The notes under the pieces: model-generated
Databases searched by the model: none
Seen by the model: only the letters and a program-made list of their open reading frames with translations
What the model was told of the DNA's origin: nothing
Shown here: positions 7,945-15,722 of the stretch, one piece after another
Numbering within the stretch: the stretch's first letter is position 1
Layout: each line of letters starts with the position of its first letter
Origin: an uncultured Collinsella sp.
GTDB taxonomy: Bacteria > Actinomycetota > Coriobacteriia > Coriobacteriales > Coriobacteriaceae
Assembly: GCA_905198825.1 (NCBI GenBank)
Contig: CAJKEF010000005.1
Coordinates: forward strand, 1-22,865
DNA: 22,865 nt
Direction: 5' to 3'
Program-made: the position numbers and the translations under genes

Positions 7945-8657
7945 TCATCACCCTCTTTGGCGATCGGGTCAGCGGTAGTCGCGGTAGCCACGTCAGTATC
8001 AACCGGAGCGGAAGCATTCTGAGCCCTAGCCGCCGCCGGCGCCGGACCAACCTGAATATCCCCGCGTGCCCAATCACCATCGAGCGCACGCGCAACCCAG
8101 TGATAGATGGGAATCGTAAAGAAGATCAGCGCGGCAAAGGGGCCGGCGCCAAACAGGAACATCAGCAAAAAGAACAGCAGCCAGCACACGGCCCAATACG
8201 GGAATGACTGGAACGGGCCCTTCACCGGAGTCGAGCCAACTGCGCCGCCACTCGTCGCCTGCGCCGTAGCGGCATTGGCGGCCTGTGCACTCCAGCTTGC
8301 CGCTTGCGCCGCCTTGGCCGCAGCATCACTCGCCTGTGTTGCCGCCTCGGTGGCACGTGCCGCCGCCTCATGGGTACGCGCGCGCTCTGCCGCCTCGGCC
8401 TCGCGCTGACGGGCGCGGTCCTCGTTCTCAAACTCGATATCGTCCTCGATCTCATCGCTCGGATTGAGCAGCTCGTCCAGGCTCACGCCATAGAGTTTGG
8501 CGAGCGAGATCAGGTTCTCGGTATCGGGCGAGCTCTCTGCACGCTCCCATTTACTGACCGCTTGGCGCGACAGCCCCAGCTTTCGCGCCAGCCCTTCTTG
8601 GCTAAAGCCTTTGCTGCGGCGAAGGTCGGCGAGCCGCTGCGCAGTTTCTACATTCAT
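7941..8657 (-). CDS. XRE-family regulator with two membrane segments
   Basis: 238 residues. The N-terminal helix-turn-helix spans about 4-62, with the recognition part LGLSRQAVSKWERAESSPD. An acidic linker (66-80) and a very Ala-rich, probably helical stretch (about 84-137) follow. Two hydrophobic segments come next (about 153-170 and 172-190), then a short Ala/Thr-rich tail. The DNA-binding domain would therefore be tethered to the inner membrane face. Start ATG 8657 has a strong AGGAGG ribosome site. It is first in a two-gene unit with the DUF4097 protein, with an ATGA overlap. A membrane-bound sensor-regulator that controls its own operon is a reasonable inference. No operator was identified. 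Confidence 0.88.
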   Translation of the reverse strand: MNVETAQRLADLRRSKGFSQEGLARKLGLSRQAVSKWERAESSPDTENLISLAKLYGVSLDELLNPSDEIEDDIEFENEDRARQREAEAAERARTHEAAARATEAATQASDAAAKAAQAASWSAQAANAATAQATSGGAVGSTPVKGPFQSFPYWAVCWLLFFLLMFLFGAGPFAALIFFTIPIYHWVARALDGDWARGDIQVGPAPAAARAQNASAPVDTDVATATTADPIAKEGDE

Positions 8658-8865
8658 GGTTCCTCCTATGCTTTTGCCAGCCGTGCCGCCGGACCGTTTT
8701 TGTTCTTAGGCGCCTTGCACAGTTAAAAATGTATCCGCCACCGCCAAAAACATGCCACCTATTTTAGTGAGATTTTTGACAACCGGCGGTTGCGGGTGCA
8801 TATGAGCTGCGGAAATGTGTCCAAACAAAGCAATGACCCGCAGCTCGGTTGTCCCCGTTGCGGCG

Positions 8866-8894
8866 TTAACGGTAGTATGGTCGTACTGTTTATT
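8866..8894 (+). promoter_or_regulatory. Candidate promoter of the Trm9-like methyltransferase gene
   Basis: TTAACG (8866-8871) and TTTATT (8889-8894) are separated by 17 bp, about 30 bp before the GTG start. The ribosome site GGAGGGA (8908-8914) lies between. The spacer holds a small palindrome, AGTA-N6-TACT. The rest of the 267-bp gap (8658-8924), which separates divergent genes, shows nothing else I can support. Confidence 0.35.
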
Positions 8895-8924
8895 CCGCAC
8901 CGCCAACGGAGGGAGTTCCGCGCC

Positions 8925-9797
8925 GTGAACCGCGATTTCGCCTCATCGCTCATCCAGCTCAACAACACGTTCTATCGCGAGCACTCCGCCTCCTTTTCCG
9001 ATACGCGCCAGGCCCCGTGGCCCGGCTGGGTGCGCACCATGGACATCGCGCTCGAACAGCTCGACGTCGCCACGATCGAGCATCCCGTCCGCGTCTTCGA
9101 TCTCGCCTGCGGCAATATGCGATTCGAGAACTTTGCCGCCGGCGGCACGCTGGCTGCCAAAGGCATGGACGGCACGAGCCCCTCGGCAGACGCCAGCTGC
9201 CCCTTCGAGTTCTATGGCGTCGACTCGTGCCAGGACCTGGCCATCGATGCACGCGGCCACGCCCTGCGCATTCCTAACTTGCACTTCCAAGAACTCGACG
9301 TGCTCGATGCCCTCATGAAACTCAACCCCGCCGAGACGCCCGACGTGCTTTTCGACGCCCCGCTCGCCGACATCTCGGTCTGCTTTGGCTTTATGCACCA
9401 CGTGCCGTCGTGCGAGTACCGCGTACGCGTGCTCGACGCCCTGGTGCGGCAGACGCGCCCGGGCGGCATCATCGCCATCAGCTTTTGGGAGTTTATGAAC
9501 GACGAGCGCATGGCGCGCAAGGCCGTTCGAGCCGAAGCCCGCGCCGAGCTCACCCCGCCGTTTGAGGGTTACGATTCCGCGCAGTTTGAAGCCGGTGACC
9601 ACCTTATTGGCTGGCAAAACGACCGCCACGCCTACCGCTATTGCCACCACTTTGACGATCAGCAGATCACCGACCTGGTGCGCGGCGTGCGTACGTTCTA
9701 CAAGAGCGGCGAGGTCCCCGTGCGCGAGCTTGAGCGCTTCCATGCTGACGGTCGCAGCGGCGATCTCAACCGCTATGTGATTCTCAAGCGCCTGTAG
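8925..9797 (+). CDS. Class I SAM methyltransferase, Trm9/ALKBH8-like
   Basis: 290 residues from GTG 8925, chosen because GGAGGGA lies 10 bases upstream. Longer in-frame starts, back to 8790, cover non-conserved-looking sequence and the candidate promoter. Motif I is VFDLACGN (57-64), an acidic strand end FYGVDS follows, then CFGFMHHVP with H158-H159, and RPGGIIAISFWEF. The double His after motif IV and the trailing PGG-I-S-FW are reminiscent of Trm9/ALKBH8 enzymes, which methylate carboxymethyl-uridine at the tRNA wobble position. That specific assignment is weak; a generic methyltransferase is certain. Elp3, which makes the Trm9 substrate in eukaryotes, is about 2 kb away on the other strand. 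Confidence 0.75.
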   Translation: MNRDFASSLIQLNNTFYREHSASFSDTRQAPWPGWVRTMDIALEQLDVATIEHPVRVFDLACGNMRFENFAAGGTLAAKGMDGTSPSADASCPFEFYGVDSCQDLAIDARGHALRIPNLHFQELDVLDALMKLNPAETPDVLFDAPLADISVCFGFMHHVPSCEYRVRVLDALVRQTRPGGIIAISFWEFMNDERMARKAVRAEARAELTPPFEGYDSAQFEAGDHLIGWQNDRHAYRYCHHFDDQQITDLVRGVRTFYKSGEVPVRELERFHADGRSGDLNRYVILKRL

Positions 9798-9872
9798 GCA
9801 CCGACGACTCGCCGTCGAGCCGCACCGCGTCTTTCGGGCAAACTATGCCCACCCCTTTTTCAACCCATTGAC

Positions 9873-9894
9873 GGAACGCGCAGCTATACGTTCC
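9873..9894. promoter_or_regulatory. Inverted repeat upstream of the TrmB-like gene
   Basis: Perfect 6-bp arms GGAACG (9873-9878) and CGTTCC (9889-9894) overlap a TTGACG hexamer, about 23 bp before the gene's ATG. It may be an operator or a leader hairpin. There is no direct support beyond symmetry and position. Confidence 0.3.
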
Positions 9895-9916
9895 ATACTT
9901 ATGACCAAGGAGCCTC

Positions 9917-10798
9917 ATGGGAGCCGTCCACGTTCGCACGCCTAAGAACTTTGTGCTCGAGGAGCGCCTAGAGCGCTACGCCGATGCGATTGAGACGAAC
10001 CCCGAAATCTATGCCGGAGATTGGCGCGAGGCTTGCGCGCCAGTTGGCAGCAAGCCCTTCGAACACCTTCATCTGGATCTGGGCTGCGGCAAAGGCACCT
10101 ATCTGGTTGAGCGTGCTCGCCGTGAGCCCGACACGCTCTTTGTCGGCATGGACCAGGAGCCCATCTGCATCGCCTATGCCGCACAGAAAATCTGCGAGCA
10201 TGAACTGACCAACGCACTCGTTCTGCCTCGAGGCGCCGCATCGCTGCCGCAGCTATTTGCCACAGGCGAGCTCGATGCCATCACCATCAACTTTCCCACG
10301 CCGCAGCCCAAGGCCAAGTACGCCAAAAAGCGCCTCGTCCATGTCGACCATCTGATGCTCTATCGCCCGCTCTTTGCAGCCGGCGCCACCGTAACGCTAC
10401 GAACCGACAGCAAACCATTGCGCGATTACGCCCTGGGACAGTTTGCCGCGGCAGGCTACGACACGCTTTGGGTAAGTGACGACGTCCGCCGCGACCATCC
10501 CGAGCATCCCGAGACCGAATATGAATGCCGCACGCGCGAGATGGGTGCCGTCGTCTATGGCATTTACGCCACACCCGGCGAGAAACCTACCGAAGAGCAA
10601 CTCGCAGCAGGCCGAGCGCAGGAGCAAAGCCTTGCCTGCTACCTGCCAGATAACCTCGACGAGCTCACCTACGTGCCCCTCGGCATGGAAGAGGCCGTCG
10701 AGAACTTTAGAAACCGCGCCCGCAAGGGCAAGAAGCGCCTGCCACAAGAGTCCCACGGGCTTCTGATGGTCGCGGCGTCAGCAAACAAGCGCAAATAG
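9917..10798 (+). CDS. trmB: TrmB-like tRNA (guanine-N7) methyltransferase
   Basis: 293 residues with ribosome site AAGGAG 5 bases before ATG 9917. Motif I is DLGCGKG (54-60), FVGMDQE follows, then NFPTPQPKAKYAKKRLVH (125-142) and later the TEYE box. These are the landmarks of the TrmB family, which makes m7G46 in the tRNA variable loop. It differs from the usual (S/P)DPWxK signature: the Asp is Thr128 and the Trp is Gln130. In characterised TrmB that Asp is important for activity, so this enzyme is either an unusual active form or has another substrate. The C-terminal tail (about 230-293) is longer than in E. coli TrmB and ends in basic residues, consistent with RNA binding. It is downstream of, and on the same strand as, the Trm9-like gene, 119 bp apart. 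Confidence 0.75.
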   Translation: MGAVHVRTPKNFVLEERLERYADAIETNPEIYAGDWREACAPVGSKPFEHLHLDLGCGKGTYLVERARREPDTLFVGMDQEPICIAYAAQKICEHELTNALVLPRGAASLPQLFATGELDAITINFPTPQPKAKYAKKRLVHVDHLMLYRPLFAAGATVTLRTDSKPLRDYALGQFAAAGYDTLWVSDDVRRDHPEHPETEYECRTREMGAVVYGIYATPGEKPTEEQLAAGRAQEQSLACYLPDNLDELTYVPLGMEEAVENFRNRARKGKKRLPQESHGLLMVAASANKRK

Positions 10799-10821
10799 GC
10801 GCCAGCGAACGACCCTCAAAC

Positions 10822-10944
10822 CTAAGTGAGTAGACTTTTTAGCAATAGCCAAGCACAACCCACATAACGAAAACTAAAACCGCAGGTAAATCCCTTACGC
10901 AAAAGCCATGTGCTCGCGATATTGCAAAAAGTCTACTCACTTAG
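10822..10944. repeat. 123-bp long-hairpin element, copy 1
   Basis: The 19-bp perfect terminal arms are CTAAGTGAGTAGACTTTTT (10822-10840) and its complement (10926-10944). Inside them, GCAATA (10842-10847) pairs with TATTGC (10920-10925) and AGCACA (10852-10857) pairs with TGTGCT (10909-10914). The loop holds CGCAGGTAAAT (from 10881) and GCAAAA. Copy 2 at 21513-21636 has the same arms, the same loop words at the same offset (59 bases), and different but still pairing middle stems. It lies between the TrmB-like gene and the DUF3516 helicase. There is no transposase and no convincing open frame inside. It could be a non-autonomous MITE-like element or a structured RNA. Confidence 0.85.
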
Positions 10945-11065
10945 CTGGCAACTGCACCAAACGGCTGGGCAGAACGCCCATTTCCTGCATTTTCTCGCGC
11001 GCTGGCACCCCGCGCCGCCGCTACGCCATAATAGTTGGCGGACAATCGCGAGAGAAAGCAAACAC

Positions 11066-13747
11066 ATGGCACAGACCACGACAGACACCGCCGCCAGTAC
11101 CGTCTCCGGCGCCGGCGCCGCCAGCTCATTCTCGGGCGGCACGGGAACCGAAGCCGAGTTTGGCTCGCTCGGCGCGCTCTCCCCCACCTGGTGGGAGCCC
11201 GAGGACGGCAGCGAGCCCGAACCATGGCTCACGCCCGATCAAGCCTTCGAACGTTTCTTTGAATGGACGAGCGATCGCGGCATTGAGCTGTGGGATCACC
11301 AAGAAGAGGCCCTCATGGACCTGGCAGCCGGCGATCACGTCATTTTAGGCACACCGACCGGATCGGGTAAATCGCTCGTCGCGCTGGGCATGCTCTTTAT
11401 GGGTATGGCGCAGGGTAAGCGCTGTTATTACACGGCCCCCATCAAGGCCTTGGTCAGTGAAAAGTTCTTCGACCTGGTGCAGGTGCTCGGTCGCGATAAC
11501 GTCGGTATGATCACCGGCGACACGCATATCAACACCAAGGCACCCGTCATCTGCTGCACGGCCGAAATCCTTGCCAACGATGCGCTCCGCGAGGGCGAGG
11601 ACGCCGACGTGGGCTGCGTGGCCATGGACGAGTTCCACTACTTTGCCGACCCCGACCGCGGCTGGGCCTGGCAGGTGCCGCTGCTCACCCTGCCCCACAC
11701 GCAGTTTATGCTCATGAGCGCCACGCTCGGCAATGTCACTGCCATCGCCGCCTCACTCGAGGAGCACACCGGCGCTACCTGTGACTTGGTCGTCGATGCC
11801 CCACGCCCCGTGCCGCTGAGCTACGACTACGTGACGACCTCGCTCGAGGGCACCGTCGAGCTCGCGATGCGTCGCGGCGAGGCCCCGCTCTATATCGTGC
11901 ACTTTAGCCAGGATGCCGCACTTGCGACGGCACAGTCGCTCGCCAATTTTGGCATCGCCAGCAAGGAGCAGCGCGAAGCCATCAAAGACGCGGCAAAGGG
12001 GACGAGCTTCTCGACGGCCTTTGGCAAGATTCTCAAGCGCCTGCTTGGATGCGGCGTCGGCGTGCACCATGCTGGCATGTTGCCGCGCTATCGCCTGCTG
12101 GTCGAGCGCTTGGCGCAGCAGGGTCTGCTGCCCGTCATCTGCGGTACCGATACACTCGGCGTCGGCATCAACGTACCCATCCACACCGTGGTGCTCACCG
12201 CGCTCACCAAGTTCGACGGCTACAAGATGCGTCGCCTGCGCGCCCGCGAGTTCCATCAGATTGCCGGTCGCGCCGGCCGCTCGGGTTTCGATACCGAGGG
12301 CATGGTGATTGCCGAGGCACCCGAGCACGAGATCGAGAATGCCAAGCTTATGGCCAAGGCGGGCGACGATCCCAAAAAGCTCCGCAAGATTAAAAAGAAG
12401 AAGGCCCCCGAGGGCTTTGTCACCTGGAACAAGCAGACCTTTGAGCGCCTGATCGAGACGCAGCCCGAAACGCTCAAGCCGCGCCTGCGCATCACACACT
12501 CCATGGTGATTAGCGTGGTCGAACAGGGCGGCGATGCCCGCGCCCGCGTACACGACCTCATCGAGACGAGCTTGCAGACTCCCGAGGAAAAGGCCAAGCT
12601 CGAGGTTCGCGCCGACGAGATCTTCGCCACGCTCATCGATTCCGGCGTCGTCGTTCGCACCGAGGTACCGCCCGCACCCGACGCCCCGACTGACGCCGCA
12701 CCAGACATCGACTATGCGCTGACGGTCGATCTGCCCGAGGACTTCGCGCTCGATCAGCCGCTCTCGCCGTTCTTGCTTGCCGCATTGGAGCTGCTCGATC
12801 CCGAGAGCGAGACCTATACCATGGACCTGATCTCAATGGTCGAGGCAACGCTCGAGGATCCCAAGCAGGTGCTGCGCGCACAGGAGCGCGCCGCACGCGA
12901 TCGCGCTATGGCCGAGATGAAGGCCGACGGCATCGAGTATGAGGAGCGCTTGGAGCGCATTCAAGACGTCACGTACGAAAAGCCACTCGAGGATTTGCTC
13001 GACGCCGCTTTTGATAAGTACTGCCAGGAAGTACCTTGGGCAAACGACTATCAGCTCTCTCCCAAGAGCGTTCTGCGCGATATGCTGGAAAGCGCGAGCG
13101 ATTTTAAGGGCTACATTCAAAAGCTCGGCATCGCCCGCTCCGAGGGCATTTTACTGCGCTACCTGGCAGAGGCCTACCGTTCGCTCGACCGCACCGTGCC
13201 CATCGAGAAGCGCGACGAGCGCCTGCGCGACATTATCTCGTGGCTGGGCTTTGTGGTGCGCTCGGTGGACTCGAGCCTGGTGGACGAGTGGGAGAACGCC
13301 GGCAACCCGGCAGCCCTCGATGCTGCGCCGCCGCAGGGCATCGACGAGGTCGTGGTGGACCGCCGCGGCTGCACGCTGTTGGTGCGCAACGCGCTCTTCC
13401 GCCGCGTGACCCTTGCCGCCCGCGAGCACGTTCGCGACCTGGGCGAACTCGACGACGACTGGGGCATGAGCGAGATCCGCTGGCAAAAGGCGCTCGATGC
13501 CTACCATGAGCAACACGAGGAAATCCTCACCGACGGAGATGCCCGCAGCGCCGCGATGTTTTCCATCGATGAGTCCGACGAGAAGACCGCGCACGTATGG
13601 CACGTGCATCAGATCTTTGCCGACGAGGATGGCGACCACGACTTTGGCATCATGGGCGATGTCGATCTGGACGCCACGCAAGACGGCGGCGAGGTCATCT
13701 TCAAAAACTACCGCGTCGGATTTATCGAGGACCTGCTCGAGGACTAG
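11066..13747 (+). CDS. Ski2-like DEAD/DEAH helicase with DUF3516 domain
   Basis: 893 residues from ATG 11066. The frame is open back to 10910, but that part overlaps the repeat element. The ribosome site is weak (AGAGAAAG). A candidate -10 (CATAAT, about 11026-11031) lies just upstream. Residues 1-60 are Ser/Gly/Thr-rich and probably disordered. Motif I is GTPTGSGKS (95-103), motif II is DEFH (188-191), motif III is SAT (218-220) and motif VI is HQIAGRAGRSG (397-407). The C-terminal half (about 480-893) is the acidic, helical DUF3516 region seen mainly in actinobacterial helicases. The core resembles Ski2/Mtr4 RNA helicases, so a role in RNA turnover or structured RNA unwinding is likely but not proven. 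A strong terminator follows. Confidence 0.88.
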   Translation: MAQTTTDTAASTVSGAGAASSFSGGTGTEAEFGSLGALSPTWWEPEDGSEPEPWLTPDQAFERFFEWTSDRGIELWDHQEEALMDLAAGDHVILGTPTGSGKSLVALGMLFMGMAQGKRCYYTAPIKALVSEKFFDLVQVLGRDNVGMITGDTHINTKAPVICCTAEILANDALREGEDADVGCVAMDEFHYFADPDRGWAWQVPLLTLPHTQFMLMSATLGNVTAIAASLEEHTGATCDLVVDAPRPVPLSYDYVTTSLEGTVELAMRRGEAPLYIVHFSQDAALATAQSLANFGIASKEQREAIKDAAKGTSFSTAFGKILKRLLGCGVGVHHAGMLPRYRLLVERLAQQGLLPVICGTDTLGVGINVPIHTVVLTALTKFDGYKMRRLRAREFHQIAGRAGRSGFDTEGMVIAEAPEHEIENAKLMAKAGDDPKKLRKIKKKKAPEGFVTWNKQTFERLIETQPETLKPRLRITHSMVISVVEQGGDARARVHDLIETSLQTPEEKAKLEVRADEIFATLIDSGVVVRTEVPPAPDAPTDAAPDIDYALTVDLPEDFALDQPLSPFLLAALELLDPESETYTMDLISMVEATLEDPKQVLRAQERAARDRAMAEMKADGIEYEERLERIQDVTYEKPLEDLLDAAFDKYCQEVPWANDYQLSPKSVLRDMLESASDFKGYIQKLGIARSEGILLRYLAEAYRSLDRTVPIEKRDERLRDIISWLGFVVRSVDSSLVDEWENAGNPAALDAAPPQGIDEVVVDRRGCTLLVRNALFRRVTLAAREHVRDLGELDDDWGMSEIRWQKALDAYHEQHEEILTDGDARSAAMFSIDESDEKTAHVWHVHQIFADEDGDHDFGIMGDVDLDATQDGGEVIFKNYRVGFIEDLLED

Positions 13748-13768
13748 CCGAACATACTGGAACGAAAC

Positions 13769-13808
13769 AAGCGGGGCCGTTGGCAATATCGCCAGCGGCC
13801 CCGCTTTT
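13769..13808. terminator. Strong terminator between convergent genes
   Basis: A 16-bp stem, with one G-U pair, is formed by 13769-13784 and 13791-13806 around the loop AATATC, followed by TTTT. It serves the DUF3516 helicase gene. It probably also serves the convergent DUF2130 gene, because the minus-strand flank (TTGTTTCGTT) is also T-rich. Confidence 0.9.
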
Positions 13809-13825
13809 GCACTATACGCTATGCC

Positions 13826-15583
13826 TTACTCGGCATCCTCGACCTCATACGAATCCGCCTCGGCGGGCTCATCGTTTGTCTCTGGTGCAGCCCCGCGCGC
13901 CTCGTCAAACGCGGCCTTCATGGTCTTGTTGCCCCACGTGAGCTTGCGAATGGTAAGATCGTCGGCCTTGTTGTGGGCCAGACGCAGATTCTCGGTACTG
14001 CGACGCAGGTCGTCCTTGGTCTTCTCGAGCTGCTTAATGGCGGCATCGATCTCCTTGATCGCCGACTCGAACTGCTTACTCGCCAGGTTGTAGTTGCGCG
14101 AGAAGCCGTCCTTGAACTTCTCCATCTTGGCTTCGAAGTTCGTGACGTCGATATTCTGCTGTTTGTACTCCGCTAGCTCCTGCTTATAACGCAGCGAACC
14201 CATGGCGGCGTTGCGAAGAAGCGTAATCATGGGAATGAAGAATTGCGGGCGGATCACGTACATCTTCTCATAGCGGTAACTCACGTCGACAATACCCGCG
14301 TTATAGAGCTCGCTCTCGGGCTCCAGCAGGGTGCAGAGCACTGCATACTCACAGCCCTTCTGGCGGCGATCGTGGTCGAGCTTCTTAAAGAAGTCCTCGT
14401 TCTTGTGCTTGGTCGCGGTCTCGTCGTTCTCGTTTTTCATCTCGAACATAATCGAAATGACCTCGTTACCGCTCGCGTCGCACTCGCGGAAGATAAAATC
14501 GCCCTTGGTACCCTCGGACGCATCGTTGTCTTTCTCGAAGTACGCGTTGGGAAACGCCGTCATGCGCAGACGGTTGAACTCGGTCTCGCAGTGCTGCTCG
14601 AGCGACTCGCCCACCATCTTGGTGGACAGGCGGACCTTCATGTCCTTCAGGCGCTCAATCTCTTCATCCTTGTAGCGGATCAGCTCATCGCTCGCGCGCT
14701 TGGCTTGAGCAAGCTCGAGCTCATGTGCCGCCTTTGCCTGTTCCTCGCGCGAATCGCGCACTGCCAGCTCACTCGTCAGTTTCGCACGTGCCTCGTCGCG
14801 CTCTCGCTCCGCCGCGGCGACTGCCTCCGACAGGTTCATTTTTGCCATCAGCTCCTGCTCGCGCAGCTGGGCACGCAGACCCTCGGCCTCTTGCTCAGAT
14901 TGTGCCTTTGCGGCGGAAAACTTCTCCTGTACCGTCGCGCGGTAGTCAGCAAGTGCACGTTCGGCCTCGCTGCGAGCGGCATCGAGATCACGCTGCGACT
15001 CTGCCGCGGCAGCGGCAAGCGCCATCTCCTGAGCCTTGTCCGCTGCGGCAAGCCTGGCCTGCAGCTCGGCAATCTGGGCATCACGTGCAGCCAAATCGTT
15101 TTGAGCAGCATTGCGCGCCGAAGCCTCGGCAAGCTTGGCTTCGTCATCTTTGCGCCCCAGCCGCGCACGCAAATTGTCGATCTCGCGCTGAAGCTCAGCA
15201 TTCTCCTTCTGAGCATCGGCACGGGCCTCAACCGCCGCACGCTGGCTTGCGCTCTCGCGCTCTGCGGCAGCGCCCTCGAGCTTGGCGCGCAGCTCGACAA
15301 GCTCGGCATCGCGCTTGGCGACCTCTTGTGCCAACTCCCGAGCCGCAGCATTCTTCTGCTCAACGAGTTGTGCATTGCGCTGAGACTCCGCCTCCTGCAG
15401 GGCAGCCGACGAACGCGAGCGCTCAAGCTCCAGCGCCTGCTCGCCCTCGCGTTGGACTGCCCTCACACGCTCATCCAGATCGCGCGAAAACTCGGCATCG
15501 CGTACTTGCTTGACGATATCCGCATAGCCAGACGCATCGACCTTAAAGACTTCGCCACAATGCGGGCACTTGATCTCGTTCAT
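13826..15583 (-). CDS. DUF2130 coiled-coil protein with PD-(D/E)XK-like core
   Basis: 585 residues with a good GAGGAG ribosome site. The N-terminus has a CPHCG zinc-ribbon half (6-10). Residues about 30-315 are a long Ala/Glu/Arg/Lys-rich coiled coil. The DUF2130 domain (about 318-530) contains KGDFIF with D362 and FEMK with E381 and K383. This D-x18-E-x-K pattern resembles a PD-(D/E)XK nuclease core, to which I believe this family has been assigned; that is recall, not a test. The tail (about 560-585) is acidic. The substrate is unknown; a DNA-end or structural maintenance role is speculative. It is the last gene of a minus-strand series and is separated from the deacetylase gene by a terminator. 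Confidence 0.85.
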   Translation of the reverse strand: MNEIKCPHCGEVFKVDASGYADIVKQVRDAEFSRDLDERVRAVQREGEQALELERSRSSAALQEAESQRNAQLVEQKNAAARELAQEVAKRDAELVELRAKLEGAAAERESASQRAAVEARADAQKENAELQREIDNLRARLGRKDDEAKLAEASARNAAQNDLAARDAQIAELQARLAAADKAQEMALAAAAAESQRDLDAARSEAERALADYRATVQEKFSAAKAQSEQEAEGLRAQLREQELMAKMNLSEAVAAAERERDEARAKLTSELAVRDSREEQAKAAHELELAQAKRASDELIRYKDEEIERLKDMKVRLSTKMVGESLEQHCETEFNRLRMTAFPNAYFEKDNDASEGTKGDFIFRECDASGNEVISIMFEMKNENDETATKHKNEDFFKKLDHDRRQKGCEYAVLCTLLEPESELYNAGIVDVSYRYEKMYVIRPQFFIPMITLLRNAAMGSLRYKQELAEYKQQNIDVTNFEAKMEKFKDGFSRNYNLASKQFESAIKEIDAAIKQLEKTKDDLRRSTENLRLAHNKADDLTIRKLTWGNKTMKAAFDEARGAAPETNDEPAEADSYEVEDAE

Positions 15584-15641
15584 AACAGCTCCTCGATGGA
15601 CGCAAATTTCAACCGACTACACTCTACCGCGCCGCACGGAC

Positions 15642-15676
15642 AAAAAAGGCGCCGCCACCATAATGGCAACGGCGCC
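15642..15676 (-). terminator. Terminator of the ChbG-type deacetylase gene
   Basis: On the minus strand GGCGCCG (15676-15670) pairs with CGGCGCC (15654-15648), with an inner CCATTATGG hairpin, followed by TTTTTT (15647-15642). It points leftward and ends transcription from the deacetylase gene before the DUF2130 gene. Confidence 0.85.
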
Positions 15677-15680
15677 AGAA

Positions 15681-15713
15681 CCACCGCAAAGGTGCCTGTT
15701 CCCCTTGTGTTGG
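15681..15713. repeat. REP-like palindrome, degenerate (copy 2)
   Basis: CCACCGCAAAGG (15681-15692) and CCCTTGTGTTGG (15702-15713) are imperfect arms around TGCCTGTTC. The complement of the core reads GGAACAGGCACC. It is a degenerate relative of the perfect palindrome at 16509-16545. It lies directly behind the deacetylase terminator stem. Confidence 0.6.
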
Positions 15714-15722
15714 CTTGAGCTC

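Noticed and set aside
10910..11065. N-terminal extension of the DUF3516 helicase
   Set aside because: It would begin inside the long-hairpin element and cover the candidate promoter. ATG 11066 starts a sequence typical of a helicase N-terminus.
14243..15718. 491-residue plus-strand frame opposite the DUF2130 gene
   Set aside because: Leu/Arg-rich mirror of the coiled-coil codons; there is no plausible independent gene.
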